Made by a program: the position numbers and the translations under genes. A stretch of 64,000 nucleotides of DNA, taken from assembly GCA_948330435.1 (NCBI GenBank), contig CAOJBY010000019.1, positions 4,501-68,500 on the forward strand. The letters are read 5' to 3'. Of the stretch, positions 7,930 through 17,009 are shown piece after piece (positions within the stretch are counted from its first letter, which is position 1; each line of letters opens with the position of its first letter). Below the pieces are notes generated by a model. The model saw only the letters and a program-made list of their open reading frames with translations, was not told the origin of the DNA and did no database searches. This stretch comes from an uncultured Lachnoclostridium sp. Its GTDB lineage: Bacteria > Bacillota > Clostridia > Lachnospirales > Lachnospiraceae.

Positions 7930-9450
7930 ATGCATTTTAAAACATCCGCCGATGACCATGTCAATCACAGGTACAGCGGCATTCTGGTCCACCCGACTTC
8001 TTTTCCCTCCCCCTACGGAATCGGAGATTTTGGAAAAGGAGCCTACGAATTTATAGATTTTCTGGGAGCTTCCGGACAGCATCTCTGGCAGATCCTGCCC
8101 TTGGTTCCCATTACTTCCTATGGGAATTCTCCCTACCAGGGATACTCCGTGTTTGCCGGAGAGCCGCTTCTTATCAGCCCGGAGCTTCTTAGAAAAAAGG
8201 AACTCTTAAGTGACGGAGATCTGCAGAACATCCCTGACTTTGATCCCCTGCGGATAGATTATGAAAAGGTACGCATTTATAAATACGGCTTATACAAAAA
8301 AGCTTATGAATCTTTCTGTCATACCGCAGATAAGAATTTCCTGGAAGAATACAATTCTTTCTGCAAGGCCAATGAGTTCTGGCTCTCTGACTATTGTCTG
8401 TTTATGGCTATCCGCGAGGACCAGGAGGAGGATTCCTGGACCGAATGGCCTGAAGAATTGCGTAACCTCAAAAAGGAGGATCGGCCTGCTTTAGAGGAAA
8501 AGCTTGCGGAGGGCATTGCCTATCAACGGTTTTTACAGTATCTCTTCTATATTCAATGGTATGATTTAAAGCAATATGCCAATGACAAAGGGATTGCCGT
8601 CATCGGCGATATCCCCATCTTCGTATCTCCGGACGGGGCGGATGTATGGGCCAACCGCCATCTGTTTCAGGTAAATGAGGAGGGGTATCCGGATTCCGTG
8701 GCCGGTGTCCCGCCTGACTATTTCAGTGCCACAGGCCAAAAGTGGAACAATCCTCTGTACGATTGGGAGGCTCACAAAAAGGAGGGCTACAAGTGGTGGA
8801 TCGCCCGCATCCGCAATCAGATTGATCAGGTAGATTATCTGCGTATCGATCATTTCCGGGGCTTTGAAGCTTATTGGGAGGTAGATGCCGAAGAAGAGAC
8901 AGCTATTAACGGCACTTGGAAAAAAGGACCGGGCGAGGAACTTTTCCGTGCCATTCAGAAAGAGCTGGGAGAGGATCTTCCCATCTTTGCCGAGGATCTG
9001 GGACTTATCACACCGGAGGTAGAACAGCTTCGGGATACCCTTGGCTTTCCCGGCATGCGAGTTTTACAATTTGCTTTTGAGGGGGGCGAAAGCACGTTTC
9101 TTCCCCACCAGCTCAATACACGCAACTGCATCTGCTATACGGGTACCCATGACAATGACACCAGCACCGGCTGGTATAACAATACTTCCGAATATGCCAG
9201 AGATAAGGTACGGCGTTATATGAATACAGATGCTTCCAGCATCAGCTGGGACTTTATCCGCATCTGTCTGGGAACCATCGCCCGGTATGCCATCTTCCCT
9301 ATCCAGGACGTATTAAAGCTTGGCAGCGAAGCCCGCATGAATACCCCCGGTGTGGCTCTTGGCAACTGGGAGTGGCGTTACCGCAGCGAAGATTTGAATT
9401 CCGGCATGGCCTTGGGATTACGGCAAATGACAGAACTGTTCGGAAGATAG
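7930..9450 (+). CDS. malQ: 4-alpha-glucanotransferase (amylomaltase)
   Basis: Transfers alpha-1,4-glucan segments between maltodextrins; glycoside hydrolase family 77. 506 residues. Catalytic motifs visible: nucleophile Asp in YLRIDHFRGFEAYW, acid/base Glu in IFAEDLG, and the third carboxylate in YTGTHDNDT. The start at 7930 follows AAAGGAG; the reading frame is open another 37 codons upstream (ATG at 7819) but that stretch spans the promoter and is basic and low-complexity, so I rejected it. First gene of a plus-strand run with plsC, ddl, murF and an oxidoreductase. Confidence 0.95.
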   Translation: MHFKTSADDHVNHRYSGILVHPTSFPSPYGIGDFGKGAYEFIDFLGASGQHLWQILPLVPITSYGNSPYQGYSVFAGEPLLISPELLRKKELLSDGDLQNIPDFDPLRIDYEKVRIYKYGLYKKAYESFCHTADKNFLEEYNSFCKANEFWLSDYCLFMAIREDQEEDSWTEWPEELRNLKKEDRPALEEKLAEGIAYQRFLQYLFYIQWYDLKQYANDKGIAVIGDIPIFVSPDGADVWANRHLFQVNEEGYPDSVAGVPPDYFSATGQKWNNPLYDWEAHKKEGYKWWIARIRNQIDQVDYLRIDHFRGFEAYWEVDAEEETAINGTWKKGPGEELFRAIQKELGEDLPIFAEDLGLITPEVEQLRDTLGFPGMRVLQFAFEGGESTFLPHQLNTRNCICYTGTHDNDTSTGWYNNTSEYARDKVRRYMNTDASSISWDFIRICLGTIARYAIFPIQDVLKLGSEARMNTPGVALGNWEWRYRSEDLNSGMALGLRQMTELFGR

Positions 9451-9460
9451 GAGACAGCCT

Positions 9461-10192
9461 ATGATAAGATTTATTATAATTGCCCTGATGCTGTTTCTTT
9501 ATCTGCTCTTGGGCATCCCTGTTCTTCTCATAGAATGGATTGTCGGAAAGTTTAATCAGGAAGCCAAGGACTATAGCTGTCTGCGTATGGTGCAGACTGC
9601 CTTTAAGCTGATGCTGAAAGTGGCAGGTGTGCGTCTGACCGTTATCGGGGAGGAGAATGTCCCAAAGGATCAAGCGGTCCTTTATGTGGGAAATCACCGA
9701 AGCTATTTTGATATTCTCCTGACTTATTCCAGGTGTCCCAGGCTTACCGGCTATGTTGCCAAGGTAGAGATGCTCCGTTACTGGCTGCTTCGGGACTGGA
9801 TGAAAGCTCTCTATTGTCTCTTTTTAGATCGGGAGGATATTAAGGCCGGATTAAAAACCATTCTCCAGGGAATTGAATATATTAAAAGAGGAATTTCCAT
9901 CTGTATTTTCCCAGAGGGCACCAGAAACCGGACGGATGAGATGATGCCTTTCAAGGAGGGGAGCATGAAGATGGCGGAGAAGACGGGATGTCCCATTATT
10001 CCCATGGCCATTACCAATTCTGCGGAGATATTTGAAAACCATATTCCCTTTATCCGGCCCTGCCATGTAATTCTGGAATACGGAACGCCTATTCTTCCGG
10101 GGGAGTTGTCAAGAGAAGAGAAAAAGTTTCTGGGTTCCTATGCTCAGAATCAGATTCAGGAAATGCTGGACAAAAACAAGAGCCTGTTATAA
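9461..10192 (+). CDS. plsC: 1-acyl-sn-glycerol-3-phosphate acyltransferase
   Basis: Acylates lysophosphatidic acid to phosphatidic acid at the membrane. 243 residues with an N-terminal transmembrane helix (about 3-25). Motif I, NHRSYFD (NHxxxxD), and motif III, FPEGTRNR, are intact; motif IV, CPIIPMAI, follows. RBS AGGAGA 10 bases after malQ. The neighbours ddl and murF place lipid and wall precursor genes together, although co-regulation is inference. Confidence 0.95.
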   Translation: MIRFIIIALMLFLYLLLGIPVLLIEWIVGKFNQEAKDYSCLRMVQTAFKLMLKVAGVRLTVIGEENVPKDQAVLYVGNHRSYFDILLTYSRCPRLTGYVAKVEMLRYWLLRDWMKALYCLFLDREDIKAGLKTILQGIEYIKRGISICIFPEGTRNRTDEMMPFKEGSMKMAEKTGCPIIPMAITNSAEIFENHIPFIRPCHVILEYGTPILPGELSREEKKFLGSYAQNQIQEMLDKNKSLL

Positions 10193-10215
10193 CCGGCTCA
10201 TGAGGAGTGAAGTTT

Positions 10216-11268
10216 ATGAAAATCGTAGTTTTAGCCGGAGGCACCAGCACGGAACGGGACGTTTCCTTAAGCTCCGGAAGTAAGATTTATTATGCCTTAA
10301 AGATCCGGAAGCATCAGGTCATTCTTCTGGATGTCTATCTGGGTTTTGACACAGAAGAGCCTGTAACAGAAGCACTTTTTAATGAGCCTGTGGACTGGGC
10401 AAAGGATATTCAGGCCATCTCTGAATCCCACCCGGATCTTTCCAGATTAAAAGAGCAGCGGCGGGATGGGGGACGCAGTATGTTTGGTCCCAATGTTCTG
10501 GCTCTCTGCGAGATGGCTGACATTGTATTTCTGGGACTTCATGGGGCAAACGGTGAGGATGGCCGAATCCAGGCCGCTTTCGATCTCATGGGAATCCGGT
10601 ATACCGGTACCGGATATTTAAGCAGTGCTCTGGCCATGGATAAGGACCTGTCCAAACAGTTATTCAAGGAGTCCGGAATTCCTACTCCCGAAGGAATCAC
10701 TTTAAAGAACGGTCAATCGACGGACCCTGATGCCATTCCCTATCCCTGTATGGTAAAGACTGTCTGCGGGGGATCCAGTGTGGGAACCTATCGTGTGGAC
10801 CGTCCCGAGGACCTGGCAGGTGTTCTTGCAGACGCCTATACCTTTGGAGAAGATGTGATTGTGGAGCAGTTTATTACCGGACGGGAATTTTCCGTAGGAG
10901 TCATTGATGGAAAGGCTCTTCCCGTGATTGAGATTGCACCCTTACAGGGCTTTTATGACTATAAAAATAAGTATCAGCCCGGCAGCACCATTGAGACCTG
11001 CCCGGCGGAATTAAGCGAAGAGCTTACCGGACAATTGCAGGCTTATGCAGAGCAGGTATTTGAAGTGCTGAAGCTTACCTCCTATGCCCGGATTGATTTT
11101 ATGATGGATGCTGCCAGTCAGTCCTTTTACTGTCTGGAAGCCAATACACTTCCGGGAATGACTCCTACCAGCCTGCTCCCTCAGGAAGCTGCGGTTATGG
11201 GCATGTCTTTCGAAGATCTGTGCGAACGGCTGATTGAGGTGTCCCTTGCCCGATATGAAAAAGCATAA
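10216..11268 (+). CDS. ddl: D-alanine--D-alanine ligase
   Basis: ATP-grasp enzyme joining two D-alanines for the peptidoglycan stem. The start is taken at ATG 10216 (350 residues), 8 bases after GAGGAG; the GTG at 10207 lies inside that site. N-terminal motif GGTSTERDVSLSSG, the HGANGEDG segment, the ATP-binding KTVCGGSSVGTYRV stretch, and the metal-binding C-terminal LEANTLPGMTPTSL are all visible. A Tyr/Phe selector in the omega region cannot be assigned with certainty. murF follows 16 bases downstream, so D-Ala-D-Ala synthesis and its ligation are in one transcript. Confidence 0.93.
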   Translation: MKIVVLAGGTSTERDVSLSSGSKIYYALKIRKHQVILLDVYLGFDTEEPVTEALFNEPVDWAKDIQAISESHPDLSRLKEQRRDGGRSMFGPNVLALCEMADIVFLGLHGANGEDGRIQAAFDLMGIRYTGTGYLSSALAMDKDLSKQLFKESGIPTPEGITLKNGQSTDPDAIPYPCMVKTVCGGSSVGTYRVDRPEDLAGVLADAYTFGEDVIVEQFITGREFSVGVIDGKALPVIEIAPLQGFYDYKNKYQPGSTIETCPAELSEELTGQLQAYAEQVFEVLKLTSYARIDFMMDAASQSFYCLEANTLPGMTPTSLLPQEAAVMGMSFEDLCERLIEVSLARYEKA

Positions 11269-11284
11269 CAAAGGAAGCATTACT

Positions 11285-12673
11285 ATGAAAGAAATGTCAC
11301 TAAATCAAATTGCCCGTGCCTGTGGGGGAACCTATGTCGGGGATGAAAGCAAAAAAGGTCTTGAGGTGTCCGGTGTTGTTATCGACAGCCGAAAAGTAGA
11401 GCCCGGCTATCTTTTTATTGCCCTAAAGGGCGAACGGGTAGACGGCCACAGCTTTATTCCTGCCGTTTTTGCCAAGGGTGCCGCCTGTGTTCTCTGTGAG
11501 CAGGCTCCCGACCACCCGACAGGGCCCTATATTCTGGTGGAATCCTGTCTTAATGCCTTAAAAAGTCTGGCGGAATACTACCGCAGCACTCTGTCCATTC
11601 CTATCGTGGGCATCACCGGCAGCGTGGGAAAGACCAGTACCAAAGAAATGATTGCCGCTGTTCTTGAGCAGAAATATCATGTGTTGAAGACCGAGGGCAA
11701 CTTTAACAACGAGATCGGACTTCCTCTGACCATCTTCCGCATTCGTGAGGAACATGAAGCTGCTGTTCTGGAAATGGGCATTAGCGACTTTGGAGAAATG
11801 ACTCGGCTTGGCCGTATGGCGAAGCCTAATATCTGTGTTTTCACAAACATTGGGCTCTGCCACCTGGAAAATCTAAAGGATCGGGACGGAATTCTAAAGG
11901 CTAAAACCGAGATGCTGGGGGAAGCCCAGCCCGGTGCCCAGGTGATCTTAAACGGGGATGATGACAAGCTGATTACTTTAAAAGAAAGCCGCACTCCTAA
12001 GCCTTGCTTTTTCGGTCTGGAGCCATCCCATGATCTTTATGCTTCCGATATCGAAAATCTGGGACTTAACGGAACACAATGTACCTTTGTTACCAAAGCC
12101 GGCAGGTTTCAGGCTCATATTCCCATCCCAGGCCAACATATGGTTTACAACGCCCTGGCCGGAACTGCTGTGGGGCTGGCCCTGAATCTCTCATTGGACG
12201 AGATCCAAAAGGGAATCGAACGCCTGATGCCTGTCAGCGGCCGCAACAATCTCATTCACACAGAAAAATGGGATATCTTAGATGACTGCTACAATGCCAA
12301 CCCTGTATCCATGTGTGCTTCTCTGGATGTGCTAAGCTGTGCTTTGGGAAGAAAGGTAGCAATTCTTGGAGATATGGGGGAATTGGGCGAGAATGAAAAG
12401 CTGCTCCACTACAATGTAGGCTGCCATGCGGCAGATGCCAGTATTGATGCAGTCTTTCTTGTGGGTGAATTATCCAAGGAAACCGCACGGGGAATTGAAG
12501 CTAAGAATGTGGGTCTGACTTTCCGTCATTTCGATACAAAGCAAGAGCTGATTAACACTCTCCCGTTACTTCTTTCCAAGGGGGATTCCATTCTGGTGAA
12601 AGCCTCTCATTTTATGGAGTTTGAGGAGATTGTAGCATATTTAAAGAAAACCGGAGAAAGGAACCCCCTATGA
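11285..12673 (+). CDS. murF: UDP-MurNAc-tripeptide--D-Ala-D-Ala ligase
   Basis: Adds D-Ala-D-Ala to the UDP-MurNAc-tripeptide. 462 residues from ATG 11285, which follows AAAGGAAG; an upstream in-frame ATG at 11234 overlaps ddl and was rejected. Mur ligase P-loop GITGSVGKTSTKEM at about residue 112, central DDCYNANPVS motif, and C-terminal ILGDMGELG. Stop overlaps the start of the next gene by 4 bases (ATGA), showing coupling. Confidence 0.95.
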   Translation: MKEMSLNQIARACGGTYVGDESKKGLEVSGVVIDSRKVEPGYLFIALKGERVDGHSFIPAVFAKGAACVLCEQAPDHPTGPYILVESCLNALKSLAEYYRSTLSIPIVGITGSVGKTSTKEMIAAVLEQKYHVLKTEGNFNNEIGLPLTIFRIREEHEAAVLEMGISDFGEMTRLGRMAKPNICVFTNIGLCHLENLKDRDGILKAKTEMLGEAQPGAQVILNGDDDKLITLKESRTPKPCFFGLEPSHDLYASDIENLGLNGTQCTFVTKAGRFQAHIPIPGQHMVYNALAGTAVGLALNLSLDEIQKGIERLMPVSGRNNLIHTEKWDILDDCYNANPVSMCASLDVLSCALGRKVAILGDMGELGENEKLLHYNVGCHAADASIDAVFLVGELSKETARGIEAKNVGLTFRHFDTKQELINTLPLLLSKGDSILVKASHFMEFEEIVAYLKKTGERNPL

Positions 12674-13626
12674 AAAAACTACGATTCGGCATTCTAAGCA
12701 CCTCTTCCATCGCTCCACGCTTTATCAAAGGCATTCAGGCTACAGCGGGCTGCGAAGCCACCGCCCTGGCTTCCCGCAATCAGGAAAAGGCCCGGGGAAA
12801 AGCAGCTCTTTGGGATGTTCCAAAGGCTTATGGAAGTTATGAAGAACTTCTTGACTCCGGCGAAATTGATGTGGCATATGTAGCTATGATTAACAGCAAG
12901 CATTATTACTATGCCAAGATGGCTCTGGAACAGGGCAAGCATGTCATCTGTGAAAAGCCCTTTACTTTGAATGCCAAGGAGTCCAAAGAACTTTTTGCCC
13001 TTGCACGGGAAAAAGGGCTTTTCATTATGGAGGCCCAAAAAGTACTGTTTCTTCCTGTGGTTCAAGAGTTAAAGGAACTGATTCAGTCCGGATCCTTAGG
13101 CAGTATTAAAATGGCTGACTTCTCCAGTTCCTTTGATGCCGGCTACAATTCCTGGTTCTATGACCCGGAAAAAGGCGGCGGCCCTCTCTACGGAAACGCC
13201 ATATATAGCCTGCAGCTTATGGAATATCTTTTTGACTGCAAGGTCATTCATTGGGCAGGGCTCTGCACCAAAAGCCATACTTCTGTAGAAAATCAATTTT
13301 CCGTCTCTATGCTGATGGAAAACGGACTTTTATTCACCAATAAAACAAGCACTTCTGTAACCACTGCCCATGTAGGTTATCTGTACGGAGAAAAAGGATA
13401 TGCAGAAATTCCCGACTATTGGAAAGCCCGCAAAGCCATTCTTCATTATCCGGATAAAGAACCAGAAGTCTTGGAATATCCCTGTGAATATGAACTGATG
13501 TATGAGGTTTTACACGCTGAACAATGTATTCGAAATCACTTAACAGAAAGTCCTGTTATAACAGAGGCTATGACCGTTCATGCGATTGAAGTTCTGAATG
13601 AGATTCAAGACATGTGGAATCCATAA
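12670..13626 (+). CDS. Gfo/Idh/MocA-family oxidoreductase
   Basis: 318 residues. N-terminal Rossmann fold (ILSTSSIAPRFIKGIQ, a variant of the usual GxGxxA with Ser in place of Gly) and the family hallmark CEKPFTLNAKE at about residue 95. These enzymes use NAD(P) to oxidise or reduce sugar or sugar-derived hydroxyl groups. The dinucleotide loop is unusual: ST-S-S instead of GxGxxG, although SuhB-like or dihydrodiol-dehydrogenase relatives show similar changes. Coupled to murF by ATGA overlap. The 3' end overlaps the convergent phosphatase gene by 59 bases. Confidence 0.88.
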   Translation: MKKLRFGILSTSSIAPRFIKGIQATAGCEATALASRNQEKARGKAALWDVPKAYGSYEELLDSGEIDVAYVAMINSKHYYYAKMALEQGKHVICEKPFTLNAKESKELFALAREKGLFIMEAQKVLFLPVVQELKELIQSGSLGSIKMADFSSSFDAGYNSWFYDPEKGGGPLYGNAIYSLQLMEYLFDCKVIHWAGLCTKSHTSVENQFSVSMLMENGLLFTNKTSTSVTTAHVGYLYGEKGYAEIPDYWKARKAILHYPDKEPEVLEYPCEYELMYEVLHAEQCIRNHLTESPVITEAMTVHAIEVLNEIQDMWNP

Positions 13627-14386
13627 CCTCCTTATATGCCTTAGGTGCCCCCGCAAGAACCGAAACACCAGTTGCCAATTCCAAATCCTTTCCGTCCCAG
13701 CCTGTAATAACACCTCCGGCCTCTGTCAAAATCACAGAAGCTGCCGCATAATCCCAGACGCAAAGTCTGGGAGAAAGGTACGCCGCACTGCGTCCGCAGG
13801 CCACATAGCAGATGCTTAGAGCCGCCGATCCAATACTCCTCATATCCATACAAAGATGGGATAATTTCAGCAGACGTTCAAAGATCTCTTTTCGAATCTC
13901 CGGCGTATAAGGTGCCGTGTCCATGCAGAGAACCCCCTCTTTCAGGGAATGATCCAAAAAAGCCAGCGGCTTTCCATTGAGATATGCCCCTCCCCCTCTC
14001 CTGGCCGCAAACAATTCCTCCCGATAAGGATTGTAAACCACGCCAATCTCTACAATTCCCCATTCCGCCAGCCCCACGCAGATTCCGCAGACAGGAAATC
14101 CGCAGATAAAATTTGTAGTGCCGTCTATGGGATCAATAATAAACGTCTTCCCCTCTGCAATTTTTCCCTCAGAATATCCATCCTCTTCTCCTATAAACGC
14201 CGCATCCGGCACCAGGGCCGTAAGCTTTTTGATAAGAAAATTCTGAACCATGGAATCATATTTTGTGACAAAGTTGGCGGAACCCGCTTTTGCTTTCATC
14301 TCCCCCACAAAGGAGCAGGAACGTATGAGTTCCCCCGCCTCCCGCACCACCTGGCACATCTGTTCCAACAATACTTCCGTCTCCAT
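13568..14386 (-). CDS. Inositol-monophosphatase-family phosphatase
   Basis: 272 residues. Mg-dependent phosphomonoesterase of the IMPase/FBPase superfamily. Metal-binding motifs are complete: GEEDG (first Glu), DPIDGTTNF (two Asp), and C-terminal WDYAAASVILTEAGG (third Asp). Substrates in the family include inositol-1-P, fructose-1,6-bisP, histidinol-P and PAP; sequence alone cannot pick one. It is the last gene after the ABC importer and two-component genes, 62 bases downstream of the response regulator, suggesting that the imported compound may be a phosphate ester. The last 20 residues are encoded antisense to the end of the neighbouring oxidoreductase. Confidence 0.9.
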   Translation of the reverse strand: METEVLLEQMCQVVREAGELIRSCSFVGEMKAKAGSANFVTKYDSMVQNFLIKKLTALVPDAAFIGEEDGYSEGKIAEGKTFIIDPIDGTTNFICGFPVCGICVGLAEWGIVEIGVVYNPYREELFAARRGGGAYLNGKPLAFLDHSLKEGVLCMDTAPYTPEIRKEIFERLLKLSHLCMDMRSIGSAALSICYVACGRSAAYLSPRLCVWDYAAASVILTEAGGVITGWDGKDLELATGVSVLAGAPKAYKEVMDSTCLESHSELQSHERS

Positions 14387-14448
14387 AAAATCCTCCTCTT
14401 TCTATATTCAATGTTGCACTTCTGCTTTCACCATGAGTCGGAAAGTCT

Positions 14449-15246
14449 CTACAAATGCCGCAGCATATGGTCTTCCGGCAGGGGATGCCCGTTTTTCAAC
14501 TCCATAGGCTTCATACCGGTCACCCTTTGAAATACACGGCTGAAATACTTAGAATCATTATAACCTATAGCATAGGCGATTTCATAGACCTTTTTATCCG
14601 TGTTCTGAAGATATTCCACAGCCGCCCGAATCCGATAAAAAGTCAGCATCTCCAAAAAAGTATAGCCTGTTCGATTTTTAAAGAGTTTGCCAAGATAACT
14701 ATCACTGATAAACAGAGCATCAGCCACGCTCTTTAAGGTCAGATTCTCCTGATACCTTTCTCTTAGAATTTCCTTTGCCCGATCCAGATATTTGTCCTGA
14801 ATATTCCGGACATCCATGGAGTATTCTTTCTCTTCCTCCTGATACTGGGCCAGCCTTTGATTCATCACACGCTTCCGGTGAACTCTCTGTGCCGCCTGCT
14901 CCATAACCGCCCGCAGTTCCTCGTCATCCACCGGCTTTAACAGGTATTCCTGAACCTCCAGATGGATCGCCTGCTTCACAAGGGCAAACTCATCATAGCC
15001 CGACAAAATAATATACTCACAAGTCACCCGCCCCCGCAGCTGCTCTATCATCTCTAAGCCGCTCATTTTAGGCATCTTTACATCTGTAATCACAACATCC
15101 GGTTTAAGCTCCAGGATTTTTTTCATCCCTGCCTCACCATCTGCCGCCTCGCCCACAACTTCCATTCCCCACTCCTGCCAGGGCGTTGTCAGACGCAGTC
15201 CCTCACGAATCAGTTCTTCATCCTCTACTAAAAGCACCCTTATCAT
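14449..15246 (-). CDS. Response regulator, YesN type (receiver + AraC HTH)
   Basis: 265 residues. Receiver domain 1-120 with phospho-acceptor Asp in DVVITDVKMPKMSG (about residue 54) and the acidic pair VEDEE; then a linker and C-terminal AraC/XylS double helix-turn-helix (about 165-262; SDSYLGKLFKNRTGYTF and YNDSKYFSRVFQRVTGMKP). Pairs with the sensor kinase 16 bases upstream. Such regulators usually control the adjacent solute ABC transporter. Confidence 0.94.
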   Translation of the reverse strand: MIRVLLVEDEELIREGLRLTTPWQEWGMEVVGEAADGEAGMKKILELKPDVVITDVKMPKMSGLEMIEQLRGRVTCEYIILSGYDEFALVKQAIHLEVQEYLLKPVDDEELRAVMEQAAQRVHRKRVMNQRLAQYQEEEKEYSMDVRNIQDKYLDRAKEILRERYQENLTLKSVADALFISDSYLGKLFKNRTGYTFLEMLTFYRIRAAVEYLQNTDKKVYEIAYAIGYNDSKYFSRVFQRVTGMKPMELKNGHPLPEDHMLRHL

Positions 15247-15262
15247 CTATTCCCCCTCCTTA

Positions 15263-16996
15263 TTAGAGGCAGTCCGCTCGCAAAACCAGGGTTACCACAG
15301 TCCCCCTGCCGGGATGACTTTCTACCTTAAGGCCGCAGCTTTCATCCCCAAAAAGTCTTGCCCGGCGTTGTACATTATTCAAACCAATATGATGCATTCC
15401 CTCCTGCTTAAATTCCAACACATGCTCCAACTCCTGTTCACTCATGCCGATTCCGTCGTCCTCAATCCGAAATACCACAAAGCCACTTCCGGACACCGGA
15501 TCTCCCTCCCTTTGTCTGCGTTTTCCAACAATCCGAATCCGGCAGGTTTCCGTTGTGCCGGCAAATCCGTGAACAATCGCATTTTCTACTATAGGCTGCA
15601 GTATCAGCTTAGGTATATAAAGCCCCATCAGTTCCTCTTCTATATCCACTTCCAAAGAAAGCCTTTCTCCATAATGCTTTTTCTGGATCTCCACAAAAGA
15701 GTAAATGATCTCCATCTCATAAGAGATCTCTACCAAATCGCTTTTGGTATTCATAATCCTGCGAAGCACTCTTCCCAAATGTACCGTGATGCTCACTATT
15801 TCCTGGTTTTTTCCAAGCTTTGCATTCCATTTAATCAAGTCCAGAGTATTATACAGGAAATGAGGATTCATCTGAAGACTTAAAGACCGTGTCTCCGCAA
15901 TCCAAAGGCTGTGCTTCTCCTCCTCGATTCTCTCCATCAGTTCTTTCACACGTTTTGTCATAGAGTCAAAAGCTTTCCCAAGCTGCCCGATCTCATCCGC
16001 CCGTTCAAAGTTCAGTCGCACGGACAGATCTCCCTCTTCCACCTTTCCCATGGTTTCAATCATTTCCTCAATAGGATCACTGACAGACTTGGCCAGTCGG
16101 CGGGAGAAAATAAGTGCCAGCAGAATGCTTACCAGCACTCCGACCGCCATAGCCCACAGCAGGGGCTTCATAATCACGGAAAGAGTTCCGGATGGTATCT
16201 CCTGCATCATGGTAAGCCCTGTCTGTTCACTGCGACTAAAGGCATAATTATTCTCTGTAATCCCCTCCATCTCCTGCGTTTCCCTGCAAAAACCGTAATC
16301 TCCGGCTTTGCCAAGTCCCTCAAAAGCCGTTCCCCCTGAGTGATAAATGACGGAAGCATTTTTATTGACAATCAGGGTATTGGTGTTGTACTGATCCGAA
16401 CATTCAATCACAATGGCATCCAACGCACTTCTCGGTATCTCTACCAGCAGATACCCCAGAATCTCCCCCTCCCCATTACGGCAGGCTTTCGCCATGCAAA
16501 GACGATCCTCCGAGCTTAAAAAGGCATCCTTTGCCATTGCATAGAGGGCCACCTCCTTAGAAAGGCTTGCCTTTCGGAAGATGCCCCAATTGGGAAATTC
16601 TTTATTCAAATGAATTCCGTCCTTGGAAGTGGAGATACACTTTTGATCTGACATGCGGATTGCACTGATGGTAATTCTCTGTGCATAGCTGTTCCTCAGC
16701 ATGTAAAGTTCCTGTATCAGGGCATTTTCATCCTGAGGATCTCCTCTCATAAAAGAGCCCACCCCATCGTTGGAATCCAGTTCCTGAATCATCTCCCGAT
16801 AATTCTGAAGCGTACTATCCACAGTTACCCGGATGCGTTCTGCGGTTACCTGACACGCCTCTTTTAGATTGGTCTGATACAGGCCGTAAAAGACACCTCC
16901 CGTCACAAACCCCATCAACAGGACAAATACCAGGCAAACCGCAAACATAGATGTAAAGATCCGGTAAAAATAACTTTCTTTAATCTTCTTATGCAT
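15263..16996 (-). CDS. Sensor histidine kinase, YesM type
   Basis: 577 residues. Two transmembrane helices (about 12-37 and 283-305) flank a large extracellular sensor; then HAMP (about 305-360), the His_kinase domain with phospho-acceptor His in QMNPHFLYNTLDLIKW (about residue 378), and an ATPase domain with N box LQPIVENAIVHG and G box DGIGM. This is the LytS/YesM class, typical for sensing of extracellular sugars. It follows the permease gene by 13 bases, so sensor and transporter are made together. Confidence 0.94.
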   Translation of the reverse strand: MHKKIKESYFYRIFTSMFAVCLVFVLLMGFVTGGVFYGLYQTNLKEACQVTAERIRVTVDSTLQNYREMIQELDSNDGVGSFMRGDPQDENALIQELYMLRNSYAQRITISAIRMSDQKCISTSKDGIHLNKEFPNWGIFRKASLSKEVALYAMAKDAFLSSEDRLCMAKACRNGEGEILGYLLVEIPRSALDAIVIECSDQYNTNTLIVNKNASVIYHSGGTAFEGLGKAGDYGFCRETQEMEGITENNYAFSRSEQTGLTMMQEIPSGTLSVIMKPLLWAMAVGVLVSILLALIFSRRLAKSVSDPIEEMIETMGKVEEGDLSVRLNFERADEIGQLGKAFDSMTKRVKELMERIEEEKHSLWIAETRSLSLQMNPHFLYNTLDLIKWNAKLGKNQEIVSITVHLGRVLRRIMNTKSDLVEISYEMEIIYSFVEIQKKHYGERLSLEVDIEEELMGLYIPKLILQPIVENAIVHGFAGTTETCRIRIVGKRRQREGDPVSGSGFVVFRIEDDGIGMSEQELEHVLEFKQEGMHHIGLNNVQRRARLFGDESCGLKVESHPGRGTVVTLVLRADCL

Positions 16997-17009
16997 ATCT
17001 CATTCTCTT

